This document shows, one piece after another, positions 9,840 through 18,189 of a stretch of 64,000 nt of DNA (positions within the stretch are counted from its first letter, which is position 1; each line of letters opens with the position of its first letter). A program made the translations under genes and the position numbers. Below the pieces are notes generated by a model, which searched no databases, was not told where the DNA came from, and worked only from the letters and a program-made list of their open reading frames with translations. The stretch comes from Agromyces sp. Marseille-P2726 (GTDB lineage Bacteria; Actinomycetota; Actinomycetes; Actinomycetales; Microbacteriaceae): the NCBI RefSeq assembly GCF_902809835.1, contig NZ_CADDWM010000010.1:62001-126000 (forward strand). Reading direction: 5' to 3'.

Positions 9840-10916
9840 GTGTTCGAGTCCGTCCAGGCCCTGCTCGACGAGCACGGGGAGCTCCAGGAGGAGCTCGCCG
9901 ACCCTGCCCTGCATGCGGACGCCGGACGCGCGAAGCGGGTGAACCGGCGATACGCCGAGCTCAGCCGCATCGTCGCCGCCCACGAGGCGTGGCGGCAGGC
10001 CGCCGACGACCTCGAGGCGGCCCGCGAGCTGGCCAAGGAGGATGATGCCTTCGCCGACGAGATCCCGTCGCTCGAACAGGGCCTGGCCGAGGCGCAGGAG
10101 CGGCTGCGGCGGCTCCTGATCCCTCGCGACCCCGACGACGGTCGTGACGTGATCATGGAGATCAAGGGCGGCGAAGGGGGCGCGGAGAGCGCCCTCTTCG
10201 CGGCGGACCTGCTGCGCATGTACCTGCAGTACGCGCAGTCCAAGGGCTGGAAGACCGAGCTGCTCGAGCGAGACGAGTCCGACCTCGGCGGATACAAGAA
10301 CGTGCAGGTCGCGATCAAGTCGAACGCCACCGATCCGTCGCAGGGTGTCTGGGCGCACCTCAAGTACGAGGGGGGCGTGCACCGCGTCCAGCGCGTGCCC
10401 GTCACCGAGACCCAGGGCCGCATCCACACCTCGACCACGGGCGTGCTCGTCTTCCCCGAGGTCGACGAGCCCGAGGAGGTCGACCTCAACCAGAACGACC
10501 TCAAGATCGACGTCTACCGCTCGTCGGGGCCCGGCGGCCAGTCGGTGAACACGACCGACTCCGCGGTGCGCATCACGCACCTGCCGACGGGCATCGTGGT
10601 CTCGATGCAGAACGAGAAGTCCCAGCTGCAGAACCGCGAGGCCGCGATGCGCGTGCTCCGAGCGCGCCTGCTCGCGCGCCAGCAGGAGGAACTCGCCGCC
10701 GCGGCATCCGATGCCCGCAAGTCGCAGATTCGCTCGATGGACCGTTCCGAGCGCATCCGCACCTACAACTTCCCCGAGAACCGCATCGCCGATCACCGGA
10801 CCGGGTACAAGGCGTACAACCTCGACCAGGTCATGAACGGCGCGCTCGACGCGCTCATCGAATCGGCCGTCCAGGCCGACGAGGAGGCGCGCCTCGCCCA
10901 GCTGGGCGACGAATGA
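9840..10916 (+). CDS. prfA: Peptide chain release factor 1
   Basis: RF1 reads UAA and UAG stop codons and releases the peptide from the ribosome. 358 residues. The catalytic GGQ loop lies in [10 protein letters not shown], followed by [10 protein letters not shown]; this Gln is the target of PrmC methylation. The N-terminal coiled-coil helical domain is rich in Ala/Glu/Arg as expected. GTG is the start; rho ends 4 bases upstream. The stop overlaps the start of an acetyltransferase gene (ATGA), not that of prmC, which sits 3.4 kb further on. Confidence 0.96.
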   Translation: MFESVQALLDEHGELQEELADPALHADAGRAKRVNRRYAELSRIVAAHEAWRQAADDLEAARELAKEDDAFADEIPSLEQGLAEAQERLRRLLIPRDPDDGRDVIMEIKGGEGGAESALFAADLLRMYLQYAQSKGWKTELLERDESDLGGYKNVQVAIKSNATDPSQGVWAHLKYEGGVHRVQRVPVTETQGRIHTSTTGVLVFPEVDEPEEVDLNQNDLKIDVYRSSGPGGQSVNTTDSAVRITHLPTGIVVSMQNEKSQLQNREAAMRVLRARLLARQQEELAAAASDARKSQIRSMDRSERIRTYNFPENRIADHRTGYKAYNLDQVMNGALDALIESAVQADEEARLAQLGDE

Positions 10917-11410
10917 GCCGCGAGCTCGTGATCCGGTCGGCCGCGGCATCCGACTGGGCGCAGATCTACGCGATCATCCAGCAGGTCGTGCGCGAGGGCG
11001 AGACGTACGCCCTCCCCGGGTCCCTGTCATCGGATGCCGCACGCGACCTGTGGATCGAGGAGCCGCCCGGGCACACGGTCGTCGCCGAGCTCGATGGCGC
11101 GATCGTGGGCACGGCCAAGATGGGCCCCAACCGGCCGGGCCACGGCGACCACATCGGCACCGCGTCGTTCATGGTCGACCCGACCGTCCGCGGTGCCGGT
11201 GTGGGCCGGCGTCTCGGGGAGTACGTCGTCGACTGGCACCGGCGCGAGGGCTACGAGGGCATCCAGTTCAACGCGGTCGTCGCATCGAACGAGGCGGCCG
11301 TTCGCCTCTGGACGTCGCTCGGCTTCGAGATCGTCGGAACGGTGCCGAACGCGTTCCGCTCACCGCGCCACGGGCGGGTCGGCCTGCACGTGATGTTCCT
11401 CGCGCTCTGA
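10913..11410 (+). CDS. GNAT-family N-acetyltransferase
   Basis: 165 residues with the GNAT fold: acetyl-CoA loop [10 protein letters not shown] at about residues 92-101 and the C-terminal [13 protein letters not shown] segment that closes the fold. It resembles the uncharacterised GNAT proteins in Actinobacteria related to phosphinothricin-type acetyltransferases; the substrate is unknown. ATG overlaps the prfA stop (ATGA), so it is translated from the same message. The last codons and the stop lie inside a 36-bp tandem duplication. Confidence 0.8.
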   Translation: MSRELVIRSAAASDWAQIYAIIQQVVREGETYALPGSLSSDAARDLWIEEPPGHTVVAELDGAIVGTAKMGPNRPGHGDHIGTASFMVDPTVRGAGVGRRLGEYVVDWHRREGYEGIQFNAVVASNEAAVRLWTSLGFEIVGTVPNAFRSPRHGRVGLHVMFLAL

Positions 11411-11471
11411 CGCTCGCCGCGGCATCCGGTCGCCATCGCGCTCTGACGCTCGCCGCGGCATCCGGTAGCCA
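11400..11471 (+). repeat. 36-bp tandem duplication at the end of the GNAT gene
   Basis: Copies at 11400-11435 and 11436-11471 differ at a single base (35 of 36 identical). The first copy contains the last four codons and the stop of the GNAT gene; the second is outside it. Only two copies, no spacers, so this is a local duplication and not a CRISPR array. Confidence 0.9.
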
Positions 11472-11479
11472 CCGCGTTC

Positions 11480-11542
11480 GCTGCGCCACTTCGACTTCGT
11501 CTGCGCCATCATGACTGGCGCAACACGCTGCCAACTGGCGCA
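11480..11542 (+). repeat. Left arm of imperfect inverted repeat around the AbiEi-type gene
   Basis: Bases 11480-11520 match the reverse complement of 12665-12705 at 34 of 41 positions, with a perfect 14-bp outer core and perfect blocks of 9 and 8 bp. Weaker similarity continues to 11542 (about 46 of 63 overall). The arm itself contains TGCGCCA (11502-11508) facing TGGCGCA (11516-11522) across 7 bases, so it can also fold alone and might terminate GNAT transcripts. Confidence 0.75.
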
Positions 11543-11648
11543 GAAGGAGCCCGTCCACCGTTCCTCAACAGGTCGAACGATGCCCGGCGCGTTCGAGGTG
11601 CGGGCGGATGCCGCATCCGCCCGCCGCAGAGGCGGTCATCCTGTCGTC

Positions 11649-12623
11649 ATGGACCTCGATTCGTTGCCGCGAGCGGGTGGAGACGGGATCCCCTCCGCGC
11701 AGGCACGTGCCGTCGGCGTCTCGGCGACGCTCCTGACGGCGCGGGACGCGGGCCACCTCGTCGCGGTACGGCGTGGCATCTACGTTCCTGCGGCGGGACG
11801 CGACGACCTCTCGGCGGTCGATCGACATCGTGAAATGGCATTCGCCGTCGCGCACCAACGGCCCGGCGTGGTGTTCGCCGGCTTCACTGCGGCCCTGCTC
11901 TCGGGGATGCCGGTCGTCGGTGGCGTGTCGCGCGATGTCACGGTGCTCGCGTCGGGCACCTCCGGTCGACGCCGCAACGGGGTGGTCGAGATCGTTCGGC
12001 GAACGGGAGCCCCGATACTCACCGACGACGGCGTCGCGGTGACCCCGATCGTCGACACGCTGATCGAGGTGGCACGCAGCCGGCCTCTGCTCACCGCGCT
12101 CACGATGACAGATGCTGCGCTCTGGGTTCCGCGATTCGGCGCGACGAAGGCGGTGACCACGATCGAGGATCTCCGTTCAGCCTTCGAGGCGCTCCTGCCG
12201 TTCCCGGGCAGCCGCAAGGTCGCCGCGGTGCTCGACCGTGCGACGACACGTGCCGAGACACCCCTCGAGACGCTCAGCCGGGTCCGGATCGAGGAGTTCG
12301 GTTTCCCACGACCAGAACTCCACGTGCTCGTGAACCGCCCTGGAGGGCGTGGGCCGGCGTTCCTGGACTTCGCGTGGCCCCACCATGGTGTCTGGGGTGA
12401 GGCCGACGGAGCGGGCAAGTACCTGGGCAGCGCCCTCTCCGAGGGCGATCGGCGCTCGCCCGGCGAGATCGTTCGGGACGAGAAGATGCGCGAGAACGAC
12501 GTGCGGGCAGTGACGCGATGGGCGTGCGGGCGATGGGACTGGGACGAGGCCTGGACGGGCGGGCCGCTCCGTCGCATCCTGCTCCAGGCAGGCCTCCCGT
12601 TGGTGCGAGCGAGACGGCGCTGA
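11649..12623 (+). CDS. AbiEi-type HTH protein with nuclease-like C-terminal domain
   Basis: 324 residues. The N-terminal 90 residues look like the winged-helix/AbiEi_4 domain (SAQARAVGVSATLL, then RRGIYVP), as in type IV antitoxin AbiEi-like proteins. The C-terminal third has ETPLETLSRVR (about 203), LDFAWP (about 239) and GEADGAGKY (about 249-257). This spacing of acidic residues and Lys recalls the PD-(D/E)XK/DUF559-like fold of many actinobacterial proteins annotated as AbiEi. No AbiEii toxin gene is adjacent, so a toxin-antitoxin pair is not shown. ATG 11649 is preferred over upstream starts because the frame before it runs through the repeat arm. The function is unknown; it could act on DNA in defence or stress. 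Confidence 0.65.
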   Translation: MDLDSLPRAGGDGIPSAQARAVGVSATLLTARDAGHLVAVRRGIYVPAAGRDDLSAVDRHREMAFAVAHQRPGVVFAGFTAALLSGMPVVGGVSRDVTVLASGTSGRRRNGVVEIVRRTGAPILTDDGVAVTPIVDTLIEVARSRPLLTALTMTDAALWVPRFGATKAVTTIEDLRSAFEALLPFPGSRKVAAVLDRATTRAETPLETLSRVRIEEFGFPRPELHVLVNRPGGRGPAFLDFAWPHHGVWGEADGAGKYLGSALSEGDRRSPGEIVRDEKMRENDVRAVTRWACGRWDWDEAWTGGPLRRILLQAGLPLVRARRR

Positions 12624-12642
12624 TTCCGCCTCCGGGCCTCGC

Positions 12643-12705
12643 GGCGCCACTTGTGCGCCCTCTCCGCCAGTCCAGCTGGCGCAGAGGCCGCCGAAGTGGC
12701 GCAGC
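12643..12705 (+). repeat. Right arm of imperfect inverted repeat around the AbiEi-type gene
   Basis: This is the reverse-complement partner of 11480-11542. It contains a perfect hairpin, CGCCAG (12665-12670), 5-base loop, CTGGCG (12676-12681), that can act as a terminator between the convergent AbiEi-type gene and cysE. No target-site duplication is seen outside the arms. Confidence 0.75.
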
Positions 12706-12737
12706 CGGGCGGGGCGGGGGAGCCGACGGGCCGCCGC

Positions 12738-13328
12738 TCAGATGTGCCAGTCGTGCACGCCGCGCGCGGCGTCCGCCGTCGCGTTGGAGAGCGGCTTGAA
12801 GGTCGCCGGGATGCCGACGATGAGCGAGTGCGCCGGGGCATCCTTCGTCACGACCGCGTTGGCGCCGATCGCGCTCCATGCCCCGATGGTGACGTCGCCG
12901 AGCACCTTGGCGCCGGCACCGACGGTGACGCCGTCTTCGAGGGTCGGATGCCGCTTCGCTCCGCGGGGCGCACCCCGCGGGGCCTTCCCGCCCAGCGTGA
13001 CCCCGTGGTAGAGCATGACATCGTCGCCCACGACGGCGGTCTCGCCGATGACCACGCCCATTCCGTGGTCGATGAAGAACCGCCGCCCGATCCTGGCCCC
13101 GGGGTGGATCTCGATTCCCGTGAGGAAGCGGACGAGCTGCGAGCCGACTCGCGCCGGAAGGCGGAAACCGGCCGTCCAGAGACGATGCATGAGCCGGTGC
13201 GCCCAGATCGCATGCAGGCCCGAGTACGCGAGGACGACCTCGGTCGAACTCCGCGAGGCGGGATCATGCGCGCGCGCGGTGGCGATGTCTTCCCTGAGCC
13301 TGCCGAGGATTCCCACCCGGTCAGTCAA
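12738..13328 (-). CDS. cysE: Serine O-acetyltransferase
   Basis: Transfers acetyl from acetyl-CoA to serine, giving O-acetylserine for cysteine synthesis. 196 residues, the short form. A helical N-terminus is followed by a left-handed beta helix of hexapeptide repeats, with the active-site region [17 protein letters not shown] and the cofactor turn LGGKAPRG. The start is a TTG (13328-13326) that overlaps the cysK stop. It is supported by GAAGG five bases upstream; a GTG at 13314 is the alternative. cysK lies directly upstream on the same strand, so the two enzymes of the pathway are coupled. Confidence 0.92.
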   Translation of the reverse strand: MTDRVGILGRLREDIATARAHDPASRSSTEVVLAYSGLHAIWAHRLMHRLWTAGFRLPARVGSQLVRFLTGIEIHPGARIGRRFFIDHGMGVVIGETAVVGDDVMLYHGVTLGGKAPRGAPRGAKRHPTLEDGVTVGAGAKVLGDVTIGAWSAIGANAVVTKDAPAHSLIVGIPATFKPLSNATADAARGVHDWHI

Positions 13329-14256
13329 GCAGACCTTCGTACAGCACGGTCGACAGGTAGCGCTCCCCGTAGCTCGCGACGATCACGACGATCGTCTTGC
13401 CGGCGTTCTCGGGACGCTTGGCGACCTGCGTGGCCGCATACACCGTGGCGCCCGACGAGATGCCGCCGAGGATGCCCTCCTCGACGCCGAGCCGCCGAGC
13501 CGTCGCGACCGACTGCTCGATGTCGACGTCGATGATCTCGTCGTAGGCGTCGCGGTCGAGGATCGCGGGCACGAAGTTCGCGCCGATGCCCTGGATCTTG
13601 TGCGGACCTGGCTGGCCGCCGTTCAGGATCGGCGACTCGGCAGGCTCGACGCCGATGACCTGCACCTCGGGCTTGCGCTCCTTCAGCACCTGGCCGACTC
13701 CCGTGACCGTTCCGCCGGTTCCGATCCCGGACACGAAGATGTCGACCCCGCCGTCGGTGTCGGCCCACACCTCCTCGGCCGTCGTGCGTCGGTGGATGTC
13801 GACGTTCGCCTGGTTCTCGAACTGGCGAGCGAGCACCGCGCCGGGCCGCTCTGCGGCGATCTGCTCGGCCCGGGCGACCGCACCCTTCATGCCCTCGCCG
13901 CCGGGCGTCAGCACCAGTTCCGCGCCGTAGGCGCGCAGCAGTCCGCGCCGCTCGCGGCTCATCGTCTCGGGCATCGCGATGACGACCTCGTAACCGCGGG
14001 CGGCGCCGATCATGGCGAGCGCGATACCGGTGTTGCCGCTCGTCGCCTCCACGATCGTGCCGCCGGGCTGCAGCTCACCCGATGACTCGGCGGCATCGAC
14101 GATGCCGATGGCGAGGCGGTCCTTCACGCTCGCCGACGGGTTGTAGAACTCGAGCTTGGCCAGCACCGTGGCATCCGCTCCGTCGGTCACCCGACGGAGT
14201 CGCACGAGCGGTGTGCCGCCGAAGACCTCGGTGATGTTGTCGTAGACCTTGGCCAT
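13321..14256 (-). CDS. cysK: Cysteine synthase A (O-acetylserine sulfhydrylase)
   Basis: PLP enzyme that makes L-cysteine from O-acetylserine and sulfide. 311 residues, the usual length. The PLP lysine lies in NPSASVKDR (about residues 38-46). The substrate loop is EATSGNTG and the phosphate-binding loop is GIGTGGT. ATG at 14256 is preceded by GAGAGGAA. It is first in the cysK-cysE pair and divergent from prmC, with 91 bases between the two starts. Confidence 0.96.
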   Translation of the reverse strand: MAKVYDNITEVFGGTPLVRLRRVTDGADATVLAKLEFYNPSASVKDRLAIGIVDAAESSGELQPGGTIVEATSGNTGIALAMIGAARGYEVVIAMPETMSRERRGLLRAYGAELVLTPGGEGMKGAVARAEQIAAERPGAVLARQFENQANVDIHRRTTAEEVWADTDGGVDIFVSGIGTGGTVTGVGQVLKERKPEVQVIGVEPAESPILNGGQPGPHKIQGIGANFVPAILDRDAYDEIIDVDIEQSVATARRLGVEEGILGGISSGATVYAATQVAKRPENAGKTIVVIVASYGERYLSTVLYEGLLD

Positions 14257-14334
14257 CGTGGGTTCCTCTCGAGGTTCGGGTGCGTCGGGTGCCTCGTTCA
14301 GCCTACGACCGGCGTCGCGAGCGGGCGACTGCGT

Positions 14335-14340
14335 TACCCT
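14335..14340 (+). promoter_or_regulatory. prmC -10 box, leaderless architecture
   Basis: TACCCT ends 7 bases before the GTG at 14348, so the transcript would begin at or next to the start codon. No Shine-Dalgarno sequence precedes that GTG, which agrees with leaderless translation. Confidence 0.45.
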
Positions 14341-14347
14341 CCAAGTC

Positions 14348-15232
14348 GTGGGTGAACGGATGCCGCAGGCCGGCGCGCGACCGCTGCGGACGGTGCGCGA
14401 CGAGACGGTGGCGCGGCTCTCCGCCGCCGGCGTGCCCGACGCCGAGGTCGACGCGGAGCTGCTCATCGGACACGTGCTCGGGCTCTCCCGAGGGGGCGTG
14501 CAGGCGAGGCTCGTCCTGGGGGCCGAGATCGATGCAGCGGATGCCGCAGAGCTCGCGCCGCTCGTCGCCCGGCGTGCGGCGCGCGAGCCCCTCCAGCACC
14601 TCACCGGACGCGCTGCGTTCCGGTCGCTCGAACTCGCCGTCGGGCCCGGGGTGTTCGTGCCGCGTCCCGAGACGGAGCAGGTCGTGCAGCTGGCGATCGA
14701 CGCCCTCCGCGCTGCCGCCGAACCCGAGCCGATCGCCATCGACCTGGGCGCCGGAAGCGGCGCCATCGCGCTCGCCATGGCCACCGAGGTGCCGCACGCG
14801 CGCGTCTGGGCGGTCGAGAACTCGCCCGACGCCTTCGCGTGGACGCGGCGGAACGTCGACGAGGTCGGCGTCGCGAACCTGGAGCTCGTGCTCGGCGATC
14901 TCGCGACCGCGCTCGACTCCCTCGTCGGCCGCGCCGCCGTCGTCATCTCGAACCCGCCGTACGTGCCGTCGGGTGAGCTCCCGCCCGACCCGGAGGTGCG
15001 GCTCCACGATCCCGATGCAGCCCTGTACGGCGGAGTCGACGGGCTCGACGTCGTGCGGGTGATCTCGGGCCGGGCGGCCGAGTTGCTGCATCCCGGCGGC
15101 ATGCTCGTGCTCGAGCACGCCGAGACGCAGTCCGTGGCGATCGCCGGGCTCCTCGAGCGCGACGGCTGGCGTGCGATCGCGCACCACCGGGACCTCACCG
15201 GGCGCGACCGCGCGACGACCGCGGTGCGCTGA
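14348..15232 (+). CDS. prmC: Release factor glutamine methyltransferase
   Basis: SAM-dependent enzyme that methylates the Gln of the GGQ motif in RF1 and RF2. 294 residues. The N-terminal helical domain recognises the release factor. The Rossmann methyltransferase core starts with [12 protein letters not shown] (about residues 137-148), and the signature NPPYVP binds the target glutamine. GTG 14348 is chosen because of the -10 box 7 bases upstream; ATG 14360 is the alternative. Unlike most Actinobacteria, it is separated from prfA by 3.4 kb and from tsaC by 3 kb. Confidence 0.94.
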   Translation: MGERMPQAGARPLRTVRDETVARLSAAGVPDAEVDAELLIGHVLGLSRGGVQARLVLGAEIDAADAAELAPLVARRAAREPLQHLTGRAAFRSLELAVGPGVFVPRPETEQVVQLAIDALRAAAEPEPIAIDLGAGSGAIALAMATEVPHARVWAVENSPDAFAWTRRNVDEVGVANLELVLGDLATALDSLVGRAAVVISNPPYVPSGELPPDPEVRLHDPDAALYGGVDGLDVVRVISGRAAELLHPGGMLVLEHAETQSVAIAGLLERDGWRAIAHHRDLTGRDRATTAVR

Positions 15233-15252
15233 CCGGACCCGAGGGCGGGTGA

Positions 15253-16251
15253 TCAGCCCGACCGCTCGGCCTTCTCGCGGGCCTGCTTCTCCCGCTCGAG
15301 CGCACGCTTGATCGCCTCGCGCTCGCGCTTCTGGGCCTCGCGCAGCGCCTTCTCGGCTTCTCGCCGTGCCTTGGCGGCCTCCCTGACCTTGGGATCGCGG
15401 GGCGGCTCGAGTTCAGGCGGGAGTGCGGCACGCCTCGCCGGCGCCTCGCCGGCCTCCACTCGGGAGACATGGAACGCGATGCCGTCGAGGATGCGCTCGA
15501 GCCCGAACTCGAAATCCTCCTGGGTGTCGATCGCGTCGATGTCGCCCGAGCGGCTGCCGGGCTCGGCGACGTACCCTCCGGCCGCGAAGAGGGGCGCGAG
15601 ATAGGGGAACCGTTCGGGAGTCACGAATTCGGCGAGCGCCGCGAAGGCGTTCTCGCCCGACACGTCCGCCGGGTCGGATGCCGCAGCAGCGGCCCTGAGG
15701 TCGCGATCCTGCGCGCTCGTGGCTCGCGAATAGCTCGTGACGAGCAGGAGCGCCGACATCTTCTCGCCGTCGGTCAACGGGAGGTCGCGCACCTCGCGGA
15801 GGAACCAGTCGACGATCGTGAAGCTGTTCGGCGTGATCGGCGCGCCCGAGATCGGGATGTCGACGAGCCACGGGTGCTCCCGGTAGGCGGCGCGCATGGC
15901 GAGCACCCAGGCCGTCACCCCATCGCGCCAGTTGCGCTCGACGGAGTCGTCGGGCGGGACGGCGACGAGGCTCGCCTCCTCCTGCATGAGCAGGATCAGG
16001 TCGTCCTTGCTCGTCACGTAGCGATAGAGCGACATCGTGGTGAAGCCGAGGTTGGCGGCGACCCGGCTCATCGACACGGCGCCGAGTCCTTCGGCGTCTG
16101 CGATCTCCATCGCCGCCTCGACGATGCGCTCGATGGAGAGCTCGCGCTTGGGCCCACGCTGCGGGTTCGCCGCGATTCCCCAGGCGAGCGCCACTGCACG
16201 CGGAAGCTCGGGGTCGGGCTGCGCCGGGGGAGTGGGCGTGGAGTTCTGCAT
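15253..16251 (-). CDS. TetR-family regulator with long charged tail
   Basis: 332 residues, long for the family (about 200). The N-terminal HTH spans about residues 38-85 (IVEAAMEIADAEGLGAVSM, then LYRYVTSKDDL). The C-terminal ligand domain is of the tetracycline-repressor type. The last 60 residues are an Ala/Lys/Arg/Glu-rich helix, probably coiled coil, which is unusual. It is divergent from the ABC exporter at 16383 and likely represses it through the AT-rich promoter between them. The ligand is unknown. It ends 20 bases from the convergent prmC stop. Confidence 0.88.
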   Translation of the reverse strand: MQNSTPTPPAQPDPELPRAVALAWGIAANPQRGPKRELSIERIVEAAMEIADAEGLGAVSMSRVAANLGFTTMSLYRYVTSKDDLILLMQEEASLVAVPPDDSVERNWRDGVTAWVLAMRAAYREHPWLVDIPISGAPITPNSFTIVDWFLREVRDLPLTDGEKMSALLLVTSYSRATSAQDRDLRAAAAASDPADVSGENAFAALAEFVTPERFPYLAPLFAAGGYVAEPGSRSGDIDAIDTQEDFEFGLERILDGIAFHVSRVEAGEAPARRAALPPELEPPRDPKVREAAKARREAEKALREAQKREREAIKRALEREKQAREKAERSG

Positions 16252-16284
16252 CGGCTCCCGTTCTCATCGAGATTCCTGCGGGTG

Positions 16285-16356
16285 TTGACGCTCAGTCTAG
16301 AACTGTGTATTACTTAAACGGCAGTGGATGCTATAAACAGTTTGCGTCCTACACAG
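16285..16356 (+). promoter_or_regulatory. Promoter and candidate operator of the ABC exporter operon
   Basis: TTGACG (16285-16290), a 17-base spacer and TATTAC (16308-16313) form the best sigma-A type promoter in the window. CTGTGTA (16303-16309) overlaps the -10 box and is mirrored by TACACAG (16350-16356). A palindrome AAACAGTTT lies between them (16335-16343). These are good candidates for binding by the divergent TetR regulator. The stretch is clearly more AT-rich than its surroundings. Confidence 0.6.
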
Positions 16357-16382
16357 AGTACACCGATCGAAAGGAAACGGCC

Positions 16383-17291
16383 ATGACGCTCGCCATCGAC
16401 GCTCGCGGCCTTCGCAAGCGCTTCGGCCGCACCGAAGTGCTCGCGGGGCTCGACCTGGCGGTGCCTTCTGGTACCGTCTTCGCCCTGCTCGGCCCGAACG
16501 GCGCCGGCAAGACGACGACCATCAACATCCTCACGACGCTCATCCGACCCGATGCCGGAAGTGCCCGCGTCGCCGGGTACGACGTCGTCGAGCAGGGCGA
16601 CGACGTCAAGCGGCGGATCAGCCTCACCGGGCAGGCGGCCGCCGTCGACGAGGTGCTCACCGCAACCGAGAACGTGGTGATGATGGGCCGGCTCTCGGGC
16701 CTGTCCCGTCGTGAGGCGCACTCGCGCGCCGCCGCGCTGCTCGAGCGCTTCGAGCTGACGGATGCCGCCGGACGACGGGTCGGCACCTACTCGGGCGGCA
16801 TGCGCCGGCGCCTCGACCTCGCGCTGAGCCTCGTCGTTCCCGTCTCGGTGCTCTTCCTCGACGAGCCGACCACCGGCCTCGACACGCGCAGCCGCAAGGA
16901 ACTGTGGAGCGTCATCCGCTCGCTCGCCGACGACGGCACGACGGTGTTCCTCACCACGCAGTACCTCGAGGAGGCCGACCGGCTGGCCGACCGCATCGCC
17001 GTGCTCGACCGCGGTCGCGTCGCCGCCGAGGGAACCGCCGGCGAGCTCAAGGCCCGCATCGGCGGTGATGTCGTCGAACTTCGCGACGCCGACGGCCTGC
17101 TGCTCGTCGAGCTGCCCACCGACGGCACCGTGCACGGCCTCCGAGCCGCGATCGACGAGCTCGACCGCCTGCCGGTCGCGAGCGCACCCGGCGGCGTCGT
17201 CTCCATCCGTCGTCCCAGCCTCGACGACGTCTTCCTCGCGATCACCGACCGTGCGGCGGCGCCCGCACCAGAGCTCATCGAATCGAAGTGA
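16383..17291 (+). CDS. ABC exporter ATP-binding protein (DrrA type)
   Basis: 302 residues. Complete ABC ATPase: Walker A GPNGAGKTT (about residues 38-46), signature YSGGMRRR, Walker B LFLDEPTTGLD, then the C-terminal daunorubicin-resistance type extension ending in a DDVFLAI-like segment. It drives export with the permease at 17288. ATG 16383 is fixed by GAAAGGAAA upstream; an upstream in-frame ATG at 16305 lies inside the promoter and is rejected. Likely repressed by the divergent TetR protein. Substrate not known; drug or lipid export is inferred from family. Confidence 0.92.
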   Translation: MTLAIDARGLRKRFGRTEVLAGLDLAVPSGTVFALLGPNGAGKTTTINILTTLIRPDAGSARVAGYDVVEQGDDVKRRISLTGQAAAVDEVLTATENVVMMGRLSGLSRREAHSRAAALLERFELTDAAGRRVGTYSGGMRRRLDLALSLVVPVSVLFLDEPTTGLDTRSRKELWSVIRSLADDGTTVFLTTQYLEEADRLADRIAVLDRGRVAAEGTAGELKARIGGDVVELRDADGLLLVELPTDGTVHGLRAAIDELDRLPVASAPGGVVSIRRPSLDDVFLAITDRAAAPAPELIESK

Positions 17292-18091
17292 ATGCCATGA
17301 CCGCCACCGCGCTCGCCCCCGCCCGTCCCCGTCTCGGCGCCCTCACCGCCGAGTCGACCTTCATCGCCCGGAGCATGCGGCACTCCCTGCGCGACGTCGA
17401 GGCGCTGCTCATGTCCGTCATGCTCCCCGTGATGCTCATGCTCATGTTCACGTGGATCTTCGGCAACGCGATCGACCCGTCGGGCGGCTACGTCGACTAC
17501 GTCGTGCCCGGCATCATCCTGCTCTGCGCGGGTTTCGGCGCCTCGTCGACGGCCGTCTCGGTTTCGCGCGACATGACCACCGGCATCATCGACCGCTTCC
17601 GCACCATGCCCCTCCGCAGCGGTGCCGTGCTCACCGGCCACGTCGTCGCGAGCCTCGTGCGCAACCTCTTCGCCACGGCGGTCGTGATCGCGGTCGGCCT
17701 GCTCGTCGGCTTCCGTCCGAGCGCCGGCCCGCTGGAGTGGCTCGGCGCGTTCGGGGTCGTCGCGCTGTACATCCTGGCGATCACCTACCTGTTCGCGGCG
17801 ATCGGACTCGCGGCCTCGACGCCCGAGGCGGCGGTGGGCTACGGGTTCATCCTCCTGTTCCTGCCCTACGTGTCGAGCGCGTTCGTGCCGGTCGAGACGA
17901 TGCCCGAGTGGCTGCAGCCGATCGCCGAGTACCAGCCGATCACGCCGGTCATCGAGGCGATCCGCGCCCTGCTCATGGATCAGCCGGTCGGCGACAACGT
18001 CCTCTGGGCCGTGGTCTGGTGCGTCGCGATCGTCGCGGTCAGCGTCGTCTGGGGCGCGTGGCTCTTCCGGCGCAAGGCCGGGCGCCGCTGA
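17288..18091 (+). CDS. ABC-2 type exporter permease (DrrB type)
   Basis: 267 residues with six hydrophobic segments, the ABC-2 membrane layout: an N-terminal cytoplasmic helix, then paired segments starting about residue 40, and a conserved FVPVETMP loop before the last helices. It is the membrane partner of the ATPase just upstream, and its GTG overlaps the ATPase stop as GTGA. ATG 17297 is an alternative start three codons in. Export substrate unknown. Confidence 0.9.
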   Translation: MNAMTATALAPARPRLGALTAESTFIARSMRHSLRDVEALLMSVMLPVMLMLMFTWIFGNAIDPSGGYVDYVVPGIILLCAGFGASSTAVSVSRDMTTGIIDRFRTMPLRSGAVLTGHVVASLVRNLFATAVVIAVGLLVGFRPSAGPLEWLGAFGVVALYILAITYLFAAIGLAASTPEAAVGYGFILLFLPYVSSAFVPVETMPEWLQPIAEYQPITPVIEAIRALLMDQPVGDNVLWAVVWCVAIVAVSVVWGAWLFRRKAGRR

Positions 18092-18173
18092 CGGCGACTG
18101 CAGATCGACGGCTGCCGCGGGCTGCACGGGCCCGCGGCATCCGCGGAGGCGGGCGGGGACTGCCGCACCAGCA

Positions 18174-18179
18174 TAGAAT
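18174..18179 (+). promoter_or_regulatory. tsaC -10 box, very short leader
   Basis: TAGAAT ends 10 bases before the ATG at 18190, so a leader of only a few bases is expected. No clear -35 box is seen. Confidence 0.4.
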
Positions 18180-18189
18180 CGTGCAGGTC

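Noticed and set aside
11400-11471. CRISPR-like repeat pair
   Set aside because: Two directly adjoining 36-bp copies with no unique spacers and no cas genes.
11649-12623. Complete AbiE toxin-antitoxin system
   Set aside because: No AbiEii nucleotidyltransferase gene is beside the AbiEi-like gene on either strand.
11480-12705. Insertion sequence
   Set aside because: The inverted arms are imperfect, no transposase is encoded and no target-site duplication is seen. It is kept as a repeat-bounded unit only.
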